This document shows, piece by piece, positions 1 through 6,694 of a DNA stretch of 8,174 bases. The first letter of the stretch is position 1; the number at the start of each line of letters is the position of its first letter. Source of the DNA: an uncultured Lachnospiraceae bacterium (GTDB lineage Bacteria > Bacillota > Clostridia > Lachnospirales > Lachnospiraceae). The DNA is taken from contig OMRN01000375.1 of NCBI GenBank assembly GCA_900313265.1, forward strand, positions 1 through 8,174. The letters run 5' to 3'. The notes under the pieces are model-generated. The model was not told the DNA's origin and ran no database searches. It was given only the letters and a program-made list of their open reading frames with translations. A program made the translations under genes and the position numbers.

Positions 1-359
1 AGGGAATCAGTATCGTTACGGAAAGTATTTTTGACAACCGTTTCAAATATGTGGATGAGCTTGCCAGAATGGGCAGCGACATCAAGGTGGAAGGAAATAC
101 TGCCATTATCACCGGCGTGGATCGTTATACCGGAGCGGAAATTGCGGCACCGGATCTTCGTGCGGGAGCGGCACTGGTAATCGGTGCACTGGCGGCGGAA
201 GGCGAATCCGTGGTAACGGATGTCCGCTATATCCAGAGAGGATATGAAGATTTTCATCTGAAACTGGCAAAACTCGGAGGACAGATCGAATTGGTGGATG
301 TGCCGGACGAGAACGAGAATAATTATACAGAAACTTCATTCGGCAAAGTTGTTTCCTGA
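1..359 (+). CDS. murA: UDP-N-acetylglucosamine 1-carboxyvinyltransferase, C-terminal part (5' end outside window)
   Basis: MurA catalyses the first committed step of peptidoglycan synthesis in the cytoplasm, transferring enolpyruvate from PEP to UDP-GlcNAc. Only the last 118 codons are present; the reading frame is open from base 3, so the gene begins upstream. The visible part carries the family's late motifs: an N-terminal stretch reading SIFDNRF, then APDLRAGAAL, whose Asp and Arg (codons 153-155 and 159-161) correspond to the substrate-contacting Asp369 and Arg371 of E. coli MurA, then YIQRGYEDF, whose Arg corresponds to Arg397. A GTG at 51 lies inside the frame but is an internal valine, not a start. 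The stop TGA is at 357-359. It is followed by a non-coding region with no clear terminator. The identification is secure. Whether it is the MurA1 or MurA2 paralogue cannot be told from this fragment. Confidence 0.95.
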   Translation, partial: GISIVTESIFDNRFKYVDELARMGSDIKVEGNTAIITGVDRYTGAEIAAPDLRAGAALVIGALAAEGESVVTDVRYIQRGYEDFHLKLAKLGGQIELVDVPDENENNYTETSFGKVVS

Positions 360-426
360 CGGAAGTTAAAAGAGCAGTAAGCCTGATTCCGGCAGACGGA
401 AAATGACAACAGAATATTTTGAGTTT

Positions 427-526
427 CTCTTATTCAGAGTGGTGGAGGTACATAGGACCTGTGAAGCCACGGCAACCCCCGGTATGGGAAGGTGCCAACC
501 TGAGCGAATTTATCGAACAATAAGAG
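427..526 (+). promoter_or_regulatory. SAM-I (S-box) riboswitch aptamer
   Basis: This leader RNA binds S-adenosylmethionine and switches off downstream transcription. A perfect 8-bp P1 stem closes it: CTCTTATT (427-434) with AATAAGAG (519-526). Inside are the S-box hallmarks in order: AGAGTGGTGGAGG (436-448), CTGTGAAGCCACGGCAACC (459-477) and AAGGTGCCAACCTGAGCGAA (489-508). P2 is visible as GTGG (439-442) with CCAC (467-470), continuing after the kink-turn bulges as AGGT (446-449) with ACCT (457-460). A small CGA/TCG hairpin at 505-515 fits P4. The gene downstream is metK, a classic S-box target, which makes the assignment very firm. The promoter must lie in 360-426. I see only a weak TATTTT (415-420) as a possible -10, with no convincing -35, so I do not call it. 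Confidence 0.95.
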
Positions 527-555
527 GATCCGGTTTGGTAATCCGGTCCGCTTAT
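520..555 (+). promoter_or_regulatory. Riboswitch antiterminator helix
   Basis: An alternative helix can form between the 3' strand of P1 and the 5' strand of the terminator: ATAAG (520-524) with CTTAT (551-555), an A/G mismatch, GGA (526-528) with TCC (547-549), a bulged T529, and CCGG (530-533) with CCGG (543-546). The loop is 534-542. Because it uses P1 bases and terminator bases, it cannot coexist with either. SAM binding stabilises P1, frees the terminator and stops transcription; without SAM this helix forms and metK is read. This is the standard S-box expression platform, and all pairings are seen directly in the sequence. Confidence 0.85.
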
Positions 556-571
556 GATGCGGACCTTTTTT
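545..571 (+). terminator. SAM-controlled intrinsic terminator ahead of metK
   Basis: A perfect 7-bp GC-rich stem, GGTCCGC (545-551) with GCGGACC (559-565), has a 7-nt loop and is followed at once by six T residues (566-571). It is the off-state structure of the S-box riboswitch, since its 5' strand is shared with the antiterminator. Confidence 0.93.
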
Positions 572-695
572 AATCCCGAAGTGCGGAATGTTCGTGCGCG
601 GGCAGCACGCAAAAATATTTCTTACCCGATTGGACTTGTACATGAAGCAGGGACTGTATTTTGTCCCGGATATTATAATAAAAGGAGTAATGAAA
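572..695 (+). other. Post-terminator leader of metK
   Basis: About 120 nt separate the riboswitch terminator from the metK start. The stretch contains two short inverted repeats: CGTGC (593-597) with GCACG (605-609), and GGGAC (650-654) with GTCCC (663-667), the latter ending 16 nt before the ribosome binding site. TATAAT at 674-679 matches a -10 box but has no -35 partner and would place the transcript start on the ribosome binding site. The stretch happens to be open in the metK frame from 588, but nothing suggests that it is translated. Its role, if any, is unknown. Confidence 0.5.
681..687 (+). promoter_or_regulatory. metK ribosome binding site
   Basis: AAAGGAG lies 2 nt before an ATG at 690 and 8 nt before the in-frame ATG at 696. 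The 8-nt spacing is normal and the 2-nt spacing is too tight, so it selects 696 as the start. Confidence 0.85.
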
Positions 696-1886
696 ATGGA
701 TAAAAGACTGTTTACTTCAGAATCCGTTACCGAAGGTCATCCGGACAAAGTCTGCGATGCCATTTCCGATGCCATTCTGGATGCCTGCATGGAGCAGGAT
801 CCGCTAAGCCGCGTTGCCTGTGAAACATGCTGCTGCACCGGATTTGTACTTGTAACGGGTGAAATTACCACAAAAGCACAGATTGACATTCCCTCAATCG
901 TGCGAAAAACCGTTAACGAAATCGGCTATAACCGCGGAAAAATCGGATTTGATGCGGATACCTGCGCAGTTATGGTAGCGCTCGACAGACAGTCTGCGGA
1001 TATTGCCATGGGTGTTGACAAGGCACTGGAAGCAAAAGAGAACCTAATGAGCGATGAAGAGTTAGAGGCCATCGGTGCAGGTGATCAGGGAATGATGTTC
1101 GGCTATGCCACGAACGAAACAAAAGAGTTCATGCCCTATCCGATTTCACTTGCCCACAATCTTGCCAGAAAACTTGCCGAAGTACGCAAGGACGGCACGC
1201 TTGCCTATCTTCGTCCGGACGGAAAAACACAGGTTTCCGTGGAATATGACGAAAACGGCAACCCGGTCCGTCTTGAAGCGGTGGTTCTTTCCACGCAGCA
1301 CGATCCGAATGTGACACAGGAACAGATTCATGAGGATATTAAGAAATATGTCTTTGATCCGGTACTTCCGGCGGAACTGGTGGATGAGAATACCAAATTC
1401 TTTATCAACCCGACCGGACGTTTTGTCATCGGCGGCCCTCACGGAGACGCCGGGTTAACCGGAAGCAAGATTATTGTGGATACTTACGGCGGATACGCCC
1501 GTCACGGCGGCGGCGCATTTTCCGGAAAAGACTGTACGAAAGTTGACCGCAGCGCGGCCTATGCGGCCAGATATGTTGCCAAAAACATCGTAGCGGCCGG
1601 TCTTGCGGATAAATGTGAAATCCAGTTATCCTACGCAATCGGTGTGGCAAAACCCACGTCCGTTATGGTGGATACGTTCGGTACCGGAAAGGTTTCCGAT
1701 GAAAGACTGGTAGAGATTATCCGGGAAAATTTCGATCTTCGTCCTGCCGGCATTATCAAAATGCTTGACCTTCGCCGGCCGATTTACCGTCAGACGGCGG
1801 CATACGGACATTTCGGAAGAACGGATGTCGATCTTCCCTGGGAAAAATGCGATAAAGCAGAGATTTTGAAATCATATCTTAGCTGA
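696..1886 (+). CDS. metK: S-adenosylmethionine synthetase (methionine adenosyltransferase)
   Basis: MetK makes SAM from methionine and ATP in the cytoplasm, releasing phosphate and diphosphate; the active enzyme is a tetramer. The 396-residue product has normal length. From the ATG at 696 it shows GHPDK at 14-18 (with the His and Asp of the ATP/Mg site), GAGDQG at 127-132 (signature 1), NPTGRF near 238, and GGGAFSGKD at 271-279 (signature 2). Lys278, Lys282 and Asp284 match E. coli Lys265, Lys269 and Asp271. One position is odd: the usual GLTGRK reads GLTGSK, so Ser257 (codon AGC, 1464-1466) stands where E. coli has Arg244, which contacts the triphosphate. The start is chosen by ribosome binding site spacing; an ATG at 690 and open frame further upstream are less likely. 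Expression is under the S-box riboswitch just upstream. Identity is certain; the effect of the serine is not known. Confidence 0.97.
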   Translation: MDKRLFTSESVTEGHPDKVCDAISDAILDACMEQDPLSRVACETCCCTGFVLVTGEITTKAQIDIPSIVRKTVNEIGYNRGKIGFDADTCAVMVALDRQSADIAMGVDKALEAKENLMSDEELEAIGAGDQGMMFGYATNETKEFMPYPISLAHNLARKLAEVRKDGTLAYLRPDGKTQVSVEYDENGNPVRLEAVVLSTQHDPNVTQEQIHEDIKKYVFDPVLPAELVDENTKFFINPTGRFVIGGPHGDAGLTGSKIIVDTYGGYARHGGGAFSGKDCTKVDRSAAYAARYVAKNIVAAGLADKCEIQLSYAIGVAKPTSVMVDTFGTGKVSDERLVEIIRENFDLRPAGIIKMLDLRRPIYRQTAAYGHFGRTDVDLPWEKCDKAEILKSYLS

Positions 1887-1888
1887 GA

Positions 1889-3613
1889 ATGAACAAAACC
1901 GTAAAAATCATATGGAAAATACTGGAAATCGCACTTATTGCCTTAACGGTTCTCGGTTTCGTTAAGGCGGTATTTGTGAGCCTGGATATTGATGAATCCT
2001 ATGCAGTTGCAGAAGCTTACCGCCTTGTTTCGGGCGATAAGCTTCTTTACGATATGTGGGAGCCTCATCAGTTTACTTCGTTTATCCCGGCTTTTTTCCT
2101 TCAGCCTTTTGTGACATTTACGGGTGGAACCGCTTTCAGTGTCATTTACTTAAGAATCATCGGCTGCATCATTCATCTGATCATCGGCTGGTTCCTATAC
2201 CGGACCGTCCGGAAAGAAACAGAGAAAACCGGTGCACTTTTAGTAATGCTCTTTCATATGAATTTTCTTCCCAAATGGGTTGCCATGCCGGAATTTGAAC
2301 TGATTCATTACTGGTGTCTTTTGCTGATTTTTCTGCTTTTATACAGTAATGGAAAAGGAATCCGGATTCGTGCACTGGCGGCCGGAGTGCTTTACGTTAT
2401 TAGCGGAATGTGTTATCCGACCATGGTTTTTGTATTTCCCCTGTTTTTCTTCGGACTGTTTTTCTGCGGAAGAGAGAGAAAACAGGCATATTTTTTTACC
2501 GCCGGAGCATTTATCGGTGTGACGGTATTTTTCTTAGCGATATTATCCTATATGAGTCCGGCCGAAATAAAGACTTATGTCGGTTATATTTTCATGGATG
2601 CTTCGCATCAGACGTCTGCCGCGGATAAATGGAGCGAGTACGCAAGGCAGTTCTTAAGTCAGGGGATAAAAATCGGAAAAAGCATGATTCCCTCTGCGGT
2701 ATTTACCTTTGCAACCGCATTTTACGTAAAAGGCTATCAGAAGAAACAAATGGCCTTATCCCAGATTGTCGTCATGTTTTTATTCGGCATTGTGACGGTT
2801 TTGTCCATCCGCGCGATTATCGGATTCTTATTCGGAAACGAGAACCAGTTCTTTTTCCAGATCCGCTATGTGGTCTGTACCGTTGCTTTTATTTATCTGG
2901 CGATAAAGGGCGGAAAGAATTACCGGTTTGATCTTTTTATCGGAATCCTTCCTTCGGTTGTCTCGTTAATCGGAATTCTTTTCGTAACCAACATGGATAC
3001 GAATACGGCTTATGCGAAACTGATGCCGGCCATTGTAATCGGCTTCTTCATGCAGGGCAAACTGTGGAGGAAACAGATGGAATGTGCGGAATTTTCCACG
3101 CTGGAAAGACAGTTCGGGCATCTGGCAGCGGGAATGATGATTATCTGTTTCCTAATCTGCCGCCTTGTATTAATCCGTGTAAACGGATGTCTGCCGGTGA
3201 CGATTAAGGCACCGATGACAATGCTCCGGGAAGGACCGGCCGCGGGAGTATTCGTAATGAAGGATATCGGAGACGAATGGAACAATGATTACGAGGTATT
3301 TAAGAACCTGGTTCCGAAAGGAAAGCCGGTACTGTATATCGGAGCCGAACAGCTTTTTTACGTGGCATTCTGCGACAGAGTCTGCACTCCTTCCGTTCAG
3401 GGAACCACGGTGTTTAATGAAATGTACGGCGAGTATTATAAGCGGTTTCCGGAAAAGAAACCGGTCTGCATTGTAATCGACCATTCCTTTGACAAGACGG
3501 TGGGATACTATTACTCACCGGAAAACGAATATATTTACGAATGGATTCATCAGAACTTTGAAACCGTGAGGGAAGAGGATGTGGGCTTTTATCATTTCCT
3601 GTACTCACAGTAG
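1889..3613 (+). CDS. Polytopic membrane protein, putative GT-C-fold glycosyltransferase
   Basis: The 574-residue product looks like an integral membrane enzyme. A signal-anchor-like segment spans about residues 7-30, and roughly a dozen more hydrophobic segments follow up to about 433. The last 140 residues form a soluble, probably extracytoplasmic, domain. The first external loop has DIDESY (33-38), then GDKLLYDMWEPHQ (49-61). An acidic Asp-Glu pair in the first loop after TM1 is typical of GT-C enzymes of the PMT/ArnT type, which use lipid-linked sugar donors; this is the basis for the call. The donor and acceptor are unknown. The ATG lies 2 nt after the metK stop with no clear ribosome binding site, pointing to translational coupling, and no terminator intervenes, so it should share metK's SAM control. 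No frameshift is seen. An O-antigen-ligase-like or other membrane enzyme is a less likely alternative. Confidence 0.6.
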   Translation: MNKTVKIIWKILEIALIALTVLGFVKAVFVSLDIDESYAVAEAYRLVSGDKLLYDMWEPHQFTSFIPAFFLQPFVTFTGGTAFSVIYLRIIGCIIHLIIGWFLYRTVRKETEKTGALLVMLFHMNFLPKWVAMPEFELIHYWCLLLIFLLLYSNGKGIRIRALAAGVLYVISGMCYPTMVFVFPLFFFGLFFCGRERKQAYFFTAGAFIGVTVFFLAILSYMSPAEIKTYVGYIFMDASHQTSAADKWSEYARQFLSQGIKIGKSMIPSAVFTFATAFYVKGYQKKQMALSQIVVMFLFGIVTVLSIRAIIGFLFGNENQFFFQIRYVVCTVAFIYLAIKGGKNYRFDLFIGILPSVVSLIGILFVTNMDTNTAYAKLMPAIVIGFFMQGKLWRKQMECAEFSTLERQFGHLAAGMMIICFLICRLVLIRVNGCLPVTIKAPMTMLREGPAAGVFVMKDIGDEWNNDYEVFKNLVPKGKPVLYIGAEQLFYVAFCDRVCTPSVQGTTVFNEMYGEYYKRFPEKKPVCIVIDHSFDKTVGYYYSPENEYIYEWIHQNFETVREEDVGFYHFLYSQ

Positions 3614-3621
3614 GAGTATGC

Positions 3622-3650
3622 TTGAAGTTTTAGCGATGCTGCGGTAAAAT
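3622..3650 (+). promoter_or_regulatory. Sigma-A-type promoter of the ireB-ruvX gene run
   Basis: TTGAAG (3622-3627) and TAAAAT (3645-3650) are separated by exactly 17 nt, close to the TTGACA/TATAAT consensus. The predicted transcript start is near 3657, about 35 nt before the ireB ATG. It sits in the only substantial gap (77 nt) between the membrane protein gene and ireB. No intrinsic terminator is visible in that gap, so some read-through from metK is possible. Confidence 0.65.
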
Positions 3651-3676
3651 ATCTATGGACTTTGACCATTTTTCTT

Positions 3677-3682
3677 AGGAGG
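3677..3682 (+). promoter_or_regulatory. Strong ribosome binding site of ireB
   Basis: A full consensus AGGAGG lies 8 nt before the ATG at 3691. It is the strongest ribosome binding site in the window and marks the head of the gene run. Confidence 0.9.
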
Positions 3683-3690
3683 AAAAGCGA

Positions 3691-3957
3691 ATGTCAGAAG
3701 TAAGTACCGATACCAGGTTTTTTGATGTGGAAAAAGACGCCCATGACCGGGTGAAACTTGTTTTGGCCGAAGTATATCAGGCACTGAAGGAGAAAGGATA
3801 TAATCCGGTGAACCAGATTGTCGGATACATTATGTCCGGAGACCCGACTTATATTACCAGCCATAATAATGCCAGAAGCTTAATTATGAAAGCGGAGCGC
3901 GACGAGCTGGTTGAGGAGATGTTAATCGCCTATATCGAAGCAAACGGCTGGGACTGA
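3691..3957 (+). CDS. ireB: IreB family regulatory phosphoprotein (YrzL, UPF0297)
   Basis: The 88-residue cytoplasmic protein matches the IreB/YrzL family over its whole length. The core reads [20 protein letters not shown] (about residues 35-54), followed by NNAR and an ERDELVEEM segment. In Enterococcus faecalis, IreB is phosphorylated by the PASTA-domain kinase IreK on two N-terminal threonines (Thr4 and Thr7) and acts in envelope stress and cephalosporin resistance. This protein has threonines at residues 6 and 8 in a comparable TDT context before RFF, so phosphorylation is plausible but inferred. It is the first gene after the promoter at 3622-3650 and lies 1 nt before ruvX, the same pairing as yrzL-yrrK in B. 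subtilis. Confidence 0.95.
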   Translation: MSEVSTDTRFFDVEKDAHDRVKLVLAEVYQALKEKGYNPVNQIVGYIMSGDPTYITSHNNARSLIMKAERDELVEEMLIAYIEANGWD

Positions 3958-3958
3958 T

Positions 3959-4390
3959 ATGCGTATAATGGGATTGGATTTCGGATCCAAAACGGTGGGA
4001 GTTGCCGTTTCGGACCCGACCGGTTTTATTGCGACCGGAGTCGAAATCATACGGCGTGAGAGGGAAGACAAACTGCGGAAAACCTATTCCCGTATCGAAG
4101 AACTGATTACGGAGTATTCCGTTGAAAAAATCGTTCTGGGATATCCTCTCAATATGGATGACTCTTCCGGAGAAAGAGTCCGCAAAACGCTTTCGTTTAA
4201 AGAAGACATCGAGAGAAGGACGGGAATTCCCGTTGTTCTCATGGATGAAAGACTCAGTACGGTGGAAGCGGAAGAATTAATGAACGAAATGCGCATATCC
4301 GGTGCCGACAGAAAAAAAGTCGTCGACAAGATTGCGGCAACGTTTATTTTACAGTGGTATTTGGATGAGCAAAGAGATGGAAAAAATTGA
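3959..4390 (+). CDS. ruvX: Putative pre-16S rRNA nuclease / Holliday junction resolvase RuvX (YqgF)
   Basis: This 143-residue protein has the RNase H-like fold of the YqgF family. Homologues process the 5' end of 16S rRNA in E. coli and have also been described as Holliday junction resolvases, so the role is stated with both options. The catalytic carboxylates are visible: Asp7 in GLDFGSKTVGVAVSD, Glu97 in LMDERLSTVEA and Asp123 in KVVDKIAA. The family's VLGYPLNMD motif is at 59-67. Length is normal (about 138-150). The ATG at 3959 lies 1 nt after the ireB stop, without a strong ribosome binding site, so coupling to ireB is likely. An in-frame ATG at 3968 is a possible shorter start. The 3' end overlaps the next gene. 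Confidence 0.94.
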   Translation: MRIMGLDFGSKTVGVAVSDPTGFIATGVEIIRREREDKLRKTYSRIEELITEYSVEKIVLGYPLNMDDSSGERVRKTLSFKEDIERRTGIPVVLMDERLSTVEAEELMNEMRISGADRKKVVDKIAATFILQWYLDEQRDGKN

Positions 4391-4631
4391 ATTTATCGGA
4401 GAAGACGGGGAAAAAGCCGAATTCTATGTCCTTGAGCAGACCACGGTAGGGGGAATCAGTTATATTCTCGTTACCGACAGTGAAGAAGAGGACGGGGAGG
4501 CCCTGATTTTAAAAGACCTTTCCGAAACAGAGGATACGGAAGCACATTATGAGATTGTCTCCGATGATGACGAACTGAATTCGCTCGGCAGGATTTTTGC
4601 CGAACTTCTGGAAAGTGTGGATATTGTCTGA
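4365..4631 (+). CDS. DUF1292 family protein (YrzB-like)
   Basis: This is a small acidic protein of 88 residues, or 84 if the ATG at 4377 is used. It shows the DUF1292 pattern: a FIGEDGEKAEFYVLEQT strand region, GGISYILVTDSEEED, then ALILKDLSE, and a closing helix around LNSLGRIFAELLESVDI. The family is almost always encoded just after ruvX in Bacillota (yrzB in B. subtilis), and its molecular function is not known to me. It overlaps the ruvX 3' end by 26 nt (14 nt with the alternative start), which suggests translational coupling. Neither start has a good ribosome binding site. An in-frame ATG at 4302 exists but would bury a longer N-terminus inside ruvX, giving sequence unlike the family. 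Confidence 0.88.
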   Translation: MSKEMEKIEFIGEDGEKAEFYVLEQTTVGGISYILVTDSEEEDGEALILKDLSETEDTEAHYEIVSDDDELNSLGRIFAELLESVDIV

Positions 4632-4675
4632 ACCGCATTTTATCATTACGGAAGGAATTATTGTTATTAGGATCC

Positions 4676-6349
4676 ATGAATGACGATACAAAAGGAGTTC
4701 ATCCTTCGATTAAAATAATACCCCTCGGGGGACTGGAACATATCGGAATGAACATTACCGTCTTCGAGTACGAAGACGAAATTATTGTTGTGGACTGCGG
4801 ACTGAGCTTCCCTACGGAAGATATGCTCGGTATTGATTTAGTCATTCCGGATGTGACATATCTGAAAGAAAACAGGAATAAAATCAAAGGATTTTTTATT
4901 ACCCACGGCCATGAGGACCATATCGGAGCGCTGCCTTATATTTTAAAAGAGGTCAATGTTCCGGTTTTTGCGACCATGCTGACGATGGGGTTAATTGAAC
5001 GGAAATTAAAAGAGCATAAAATACTCGATACGGTGGACCGCTCGATTGTGGATTTCGGGAATGTGGTTAAGGTCGGCAGTATCAGTGTGGAATTTATAAA
5101 GACCAATCATTCGATTGTAGATGCCGCTGCGCTGGCAATCTATTCGCCTGCCGGCGTCATTATTCATACCGGTGATTTTAAAGTGGATTATACACCGGTT
5201 TTCGGGGATGCCATCGATCTGCAGCGCTTTGCGGAACTCGGAAAAAAGGGTGTGCTTGCCCTTTTGTGCGATTCCACCAATGCGGAAAGACCGGGATTTA
5301 CTCCTTCGGAAAAAACGCTCGGCCGTGTCTTTGATAATATTTTTCACGAGCATGAGAACCGCAGGATTTTGGTTGCCACCTTTGCATCGAATGTGGACCG
5401 TGTGCAGCAGATTATCAATACGGCGCATTCCTACGGCAGAAAGGTTGCCGTGGAAGGCCGGAGCATGATTAATATCATTAATACGGCCATGGAACTCGGA
5501 CGTCTTTCGATGCCGGAAAATACATTAATCGATGTGGACGAAATATTAAATTATCCGAATGAGAAAACGGTTATCATTACGACCGGTTCCCAGGGAGAAA
5601 GCATGGCGGCGTTAAGCAGGATGGCCAGCGGTACACACCGCAAGATTAAAATTACGCCGATGGATACCGTCATTTTCTCGTCCCATCCGATTCCGGGAAA
5701 CGAGACGGCAATCACGAAAGTAATAAACGATCTTCAGTTAAAAGGGGCGGAGGTTGTTTTCCACGATACCCATGTCTCCGGGCATGCCTGCAAAGAGGAA
5801 ATCAAGCTGATTTATTCCCTCACCCAGCCGAAATATGCGGTTCCCGTCCATGGGGAGTTCAAGCACTTAAAGGCGCAGGAAGCGATTGCCAGGGAACTGG
5901 GGATGGCGAGTGAAAATATTATTATCCTTCATTCCGGACAGATTCTTTCACTTTCGGATGAGCGTGCGGAAATTATCGGGGATGCTCCCGCAGGAGAAAT
6001 CTATGTCGACGGACTCGGCGTCGGAGATGTGGGAAGCAGCGTTATGAGGGAGAGACAGATTCTCGGCGCGGACGGAATTGTCGTAGTGACACTAGTCATT
6101 GATTCGTACAGCGGAGAATATCTGGCAGGTCCTACCATTACAAGCCGTGGCTTTGTGTATATGAAAGATGCGGAAGATCTTCTTGAAGAGGCAACGGCGC
6201 TGGCATATGAGAAACTGGAGAAATTAAGAGGTCAGGGAGTTTCGGACTGGGGCCGGTTAAAGGGTGCCTTAAAAGACACGCTCGGCGATTATTTCCGGAA
6301 GAAAACCAAAAGAGAACCGATGATTTTATCTGTTTTTGAAGAGGTCTGA
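4676..6349 (+). CDS. rnj: Ribonuclease J
   Basis: RNase J is a metallo-beta-lactamase/beta-CASP nuclease that degrades and matures RNA through 5'-3' exonuclease and endonuclease activity. Numbered from the ATG at 4676 (557 residues), the zinc-binding HGHEDH is at 77-82, a further ligand His lies in TNHS at about 145, and TGDFK supplies Asp167. The beta-CASP region includes GSQGE (305-309), HVSGHA (about 367-372) and PVHGEF with His392. A C-terminal domain follows, ending FRKKTKREPMILSVFEEV. Length matches the family (about 555). Two starts compete: ATG 4676 with AGGA 3 nt upstream, or TTG 4661 with AAGGA 4 nt upstream, which adds five residues. I choose the ATG. The gene follows DUF1292 by 44 nt (29 nt from the TTG) and precedes the YlbF-family gene by 1 nt. 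Confidence 0.95.
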   Translation: MNDDTKGVHPSIKIIPLGGLEHIGMNITVFEYEDEIIVVDCGLSFPTEDMLGIDLVIPDVTYLKENRNKIKGFFITHGHEDHIGALPYILKEVNVPVFATMLTMGLIERKLKEHKILDTVDRSIVDFGNVVKVGSISVEFIKTNHSIVDAAALAIYSPAGVIIHTGDFKVDYTPVFGDAIDLQRFAELGKKGVLALLCDSTNAERPGFTPSEKTLGRVFDNIFHEHENRRILVATFASNVDRVQQIINTAHSYGRKVAVEGRSMINIINTAMELGRLSMPENTLIDVDEILNYPNEKTVIITTGSQGESMAALSRMASGTHRKIKITPMDTVIFSSHPIPGNETAITKVINDLQLKGAEVVFHDTHVSGHACKEEIKLIYSLTQPKYAVPVHGEFKHLKAQEAIARELGMASENIIILHSGQILSLSDERAEIIGDAPAGEIYVDGLGVGDVGSSVMRERQILGADGIVVVTLVIDSYSGEYLAGPTITSRGFVYMKDAEDLLEEATALAYEKLEKLRGQGVSDWGRLKGALKDTLGDYFRKKTKREPMILSVFEEV

Positions 6350-6350
6350 T

Positions 6351-6677
6351 ATGCTCGGATTTGAAAAAGAAATCGAAGATTTTACAAAGCTGGTTTGTGA
6401 AACGCCGATCTATCTTAACTTTATCGAAAAAAAGAGAATCCTGATGATGGATGAAAATCTCTGGAATCAGGTCAGCGAATACAGAAAGAAGAAATTCGAC
6501 ATGCAGGCGCTGCTCAGCGGTGACGAAATGTTTAACCGTACGGAGTCTTTTGAGCGGGAATACGAATGGCTTCTTTCGGATGTGCGCGTGGCGGAATTTC
6601 TGGATGCGGAACTGGCGGTTTGCCGGCTGTTGCAGAAAATCAGTACGAGTCTGATTATGGCATTGGATTTTGAATAA
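6351..6677 (+). CDS. YlbF family protein
   Basis: The 108-residue, mostly helical, charged cytoplasmic protein resembles the YlbF/YmcA (DUF964) family. It has an N-terminal helix with LVCETPIYLNFIEKK, a middle part with YRKKKFDMQALLSGDEMFNRTESFEREYEWL, and a final helix with FLDAELAVCRLLQKIS. In B. subtilis, YlbF, YmcA and YaaT form a complex that works with RNase Y in mRNA processing and affects competence, biofilm formation and sporulation. The ATG at 6351 lies 1 nt after the RNase J stop, with GAGG (6341-6344) inside the rnj end as ribosome binding site at 6-nt spacing, so translation is probably coupled to rnj. Two cysteines are present, but I cannot tell whether they bind a metal cluster as in the B. 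subtilis complex. Family membership is likely; the exact role is inferred. Confidence 0.75.
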   Translation: MLGFEKEIEDFTKLVCETPIYLNFIEKKRILMMDENLWNQVSEYRKKKFDMQALLSGDEMFNRTESFEREYEWLLSDVRVAEFLDAELAVCRLLQKISTSLIMALDFE

Positions 6678-6683
6678 TCCGGT

Positions 6684-6689
6684 AAGGAG
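6684..6689 (+). promoter_or_regulatory. Ribosome binding site that fixes the TTG start of the MltG-like gene
   Basis: AAGGAG (6684-6689) overlaps an in-frame GTG at 6689, which rules that GTG out as the start. It lies 5 nt before TTG at 6695, the only well-placed start. Confidence 0.85.
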
Positions 6690-6694
6690 TGTTT

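Noticed and set aside
387..401. TTCCG/CGGAA inverted repeat after murA as a terminator
   Set aside because: The stem is only 5 bp and no T-run follows; the bases after it are AATGACA.
674..679. Perfect TATAAT as a -10 box for a second metK promoter
   Set aside because: No -35 at 16-18 nt upstream (the bases there read GGACTG), and transcription would start on the ribosome binding site.
588..695. Open frame continuous with metK, giving a 36-residue N-terminal extension (ATG at 588 or 642)
   Set aside because: It lies in the riboswitch leader, lacks ribosome binding sites at those ATGs, and MetK proteins begin near the KRLFTSESV segment; the site at 681-687 fits ATG 696.
1146..1442. Minus-strand open frame of 98 codons opposite metK
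   Set aside because: It is the antisense shadow of a strongly conserved gene and has no recognisable motifs; the same applies to the minus-strand frames opposite rnj (5006-5428) and the membrane protein gene (3010-3285, 3170-3484).
4302..4364. ATG 4302 as the start of the DUF1292 gene
   Set aside because: The extra 21 residues are basic, unlike the family, and come from out-of-frame reading of the conserved ruvX 3' end.
6336..6350. Upstream ATG at 6336 for the YlbF-family gene
   Set aside because: It overlaps the rnj end and adds MKRSD without a ribosome binding site; ATG 6351 has GAGG at 6-nt spacing.
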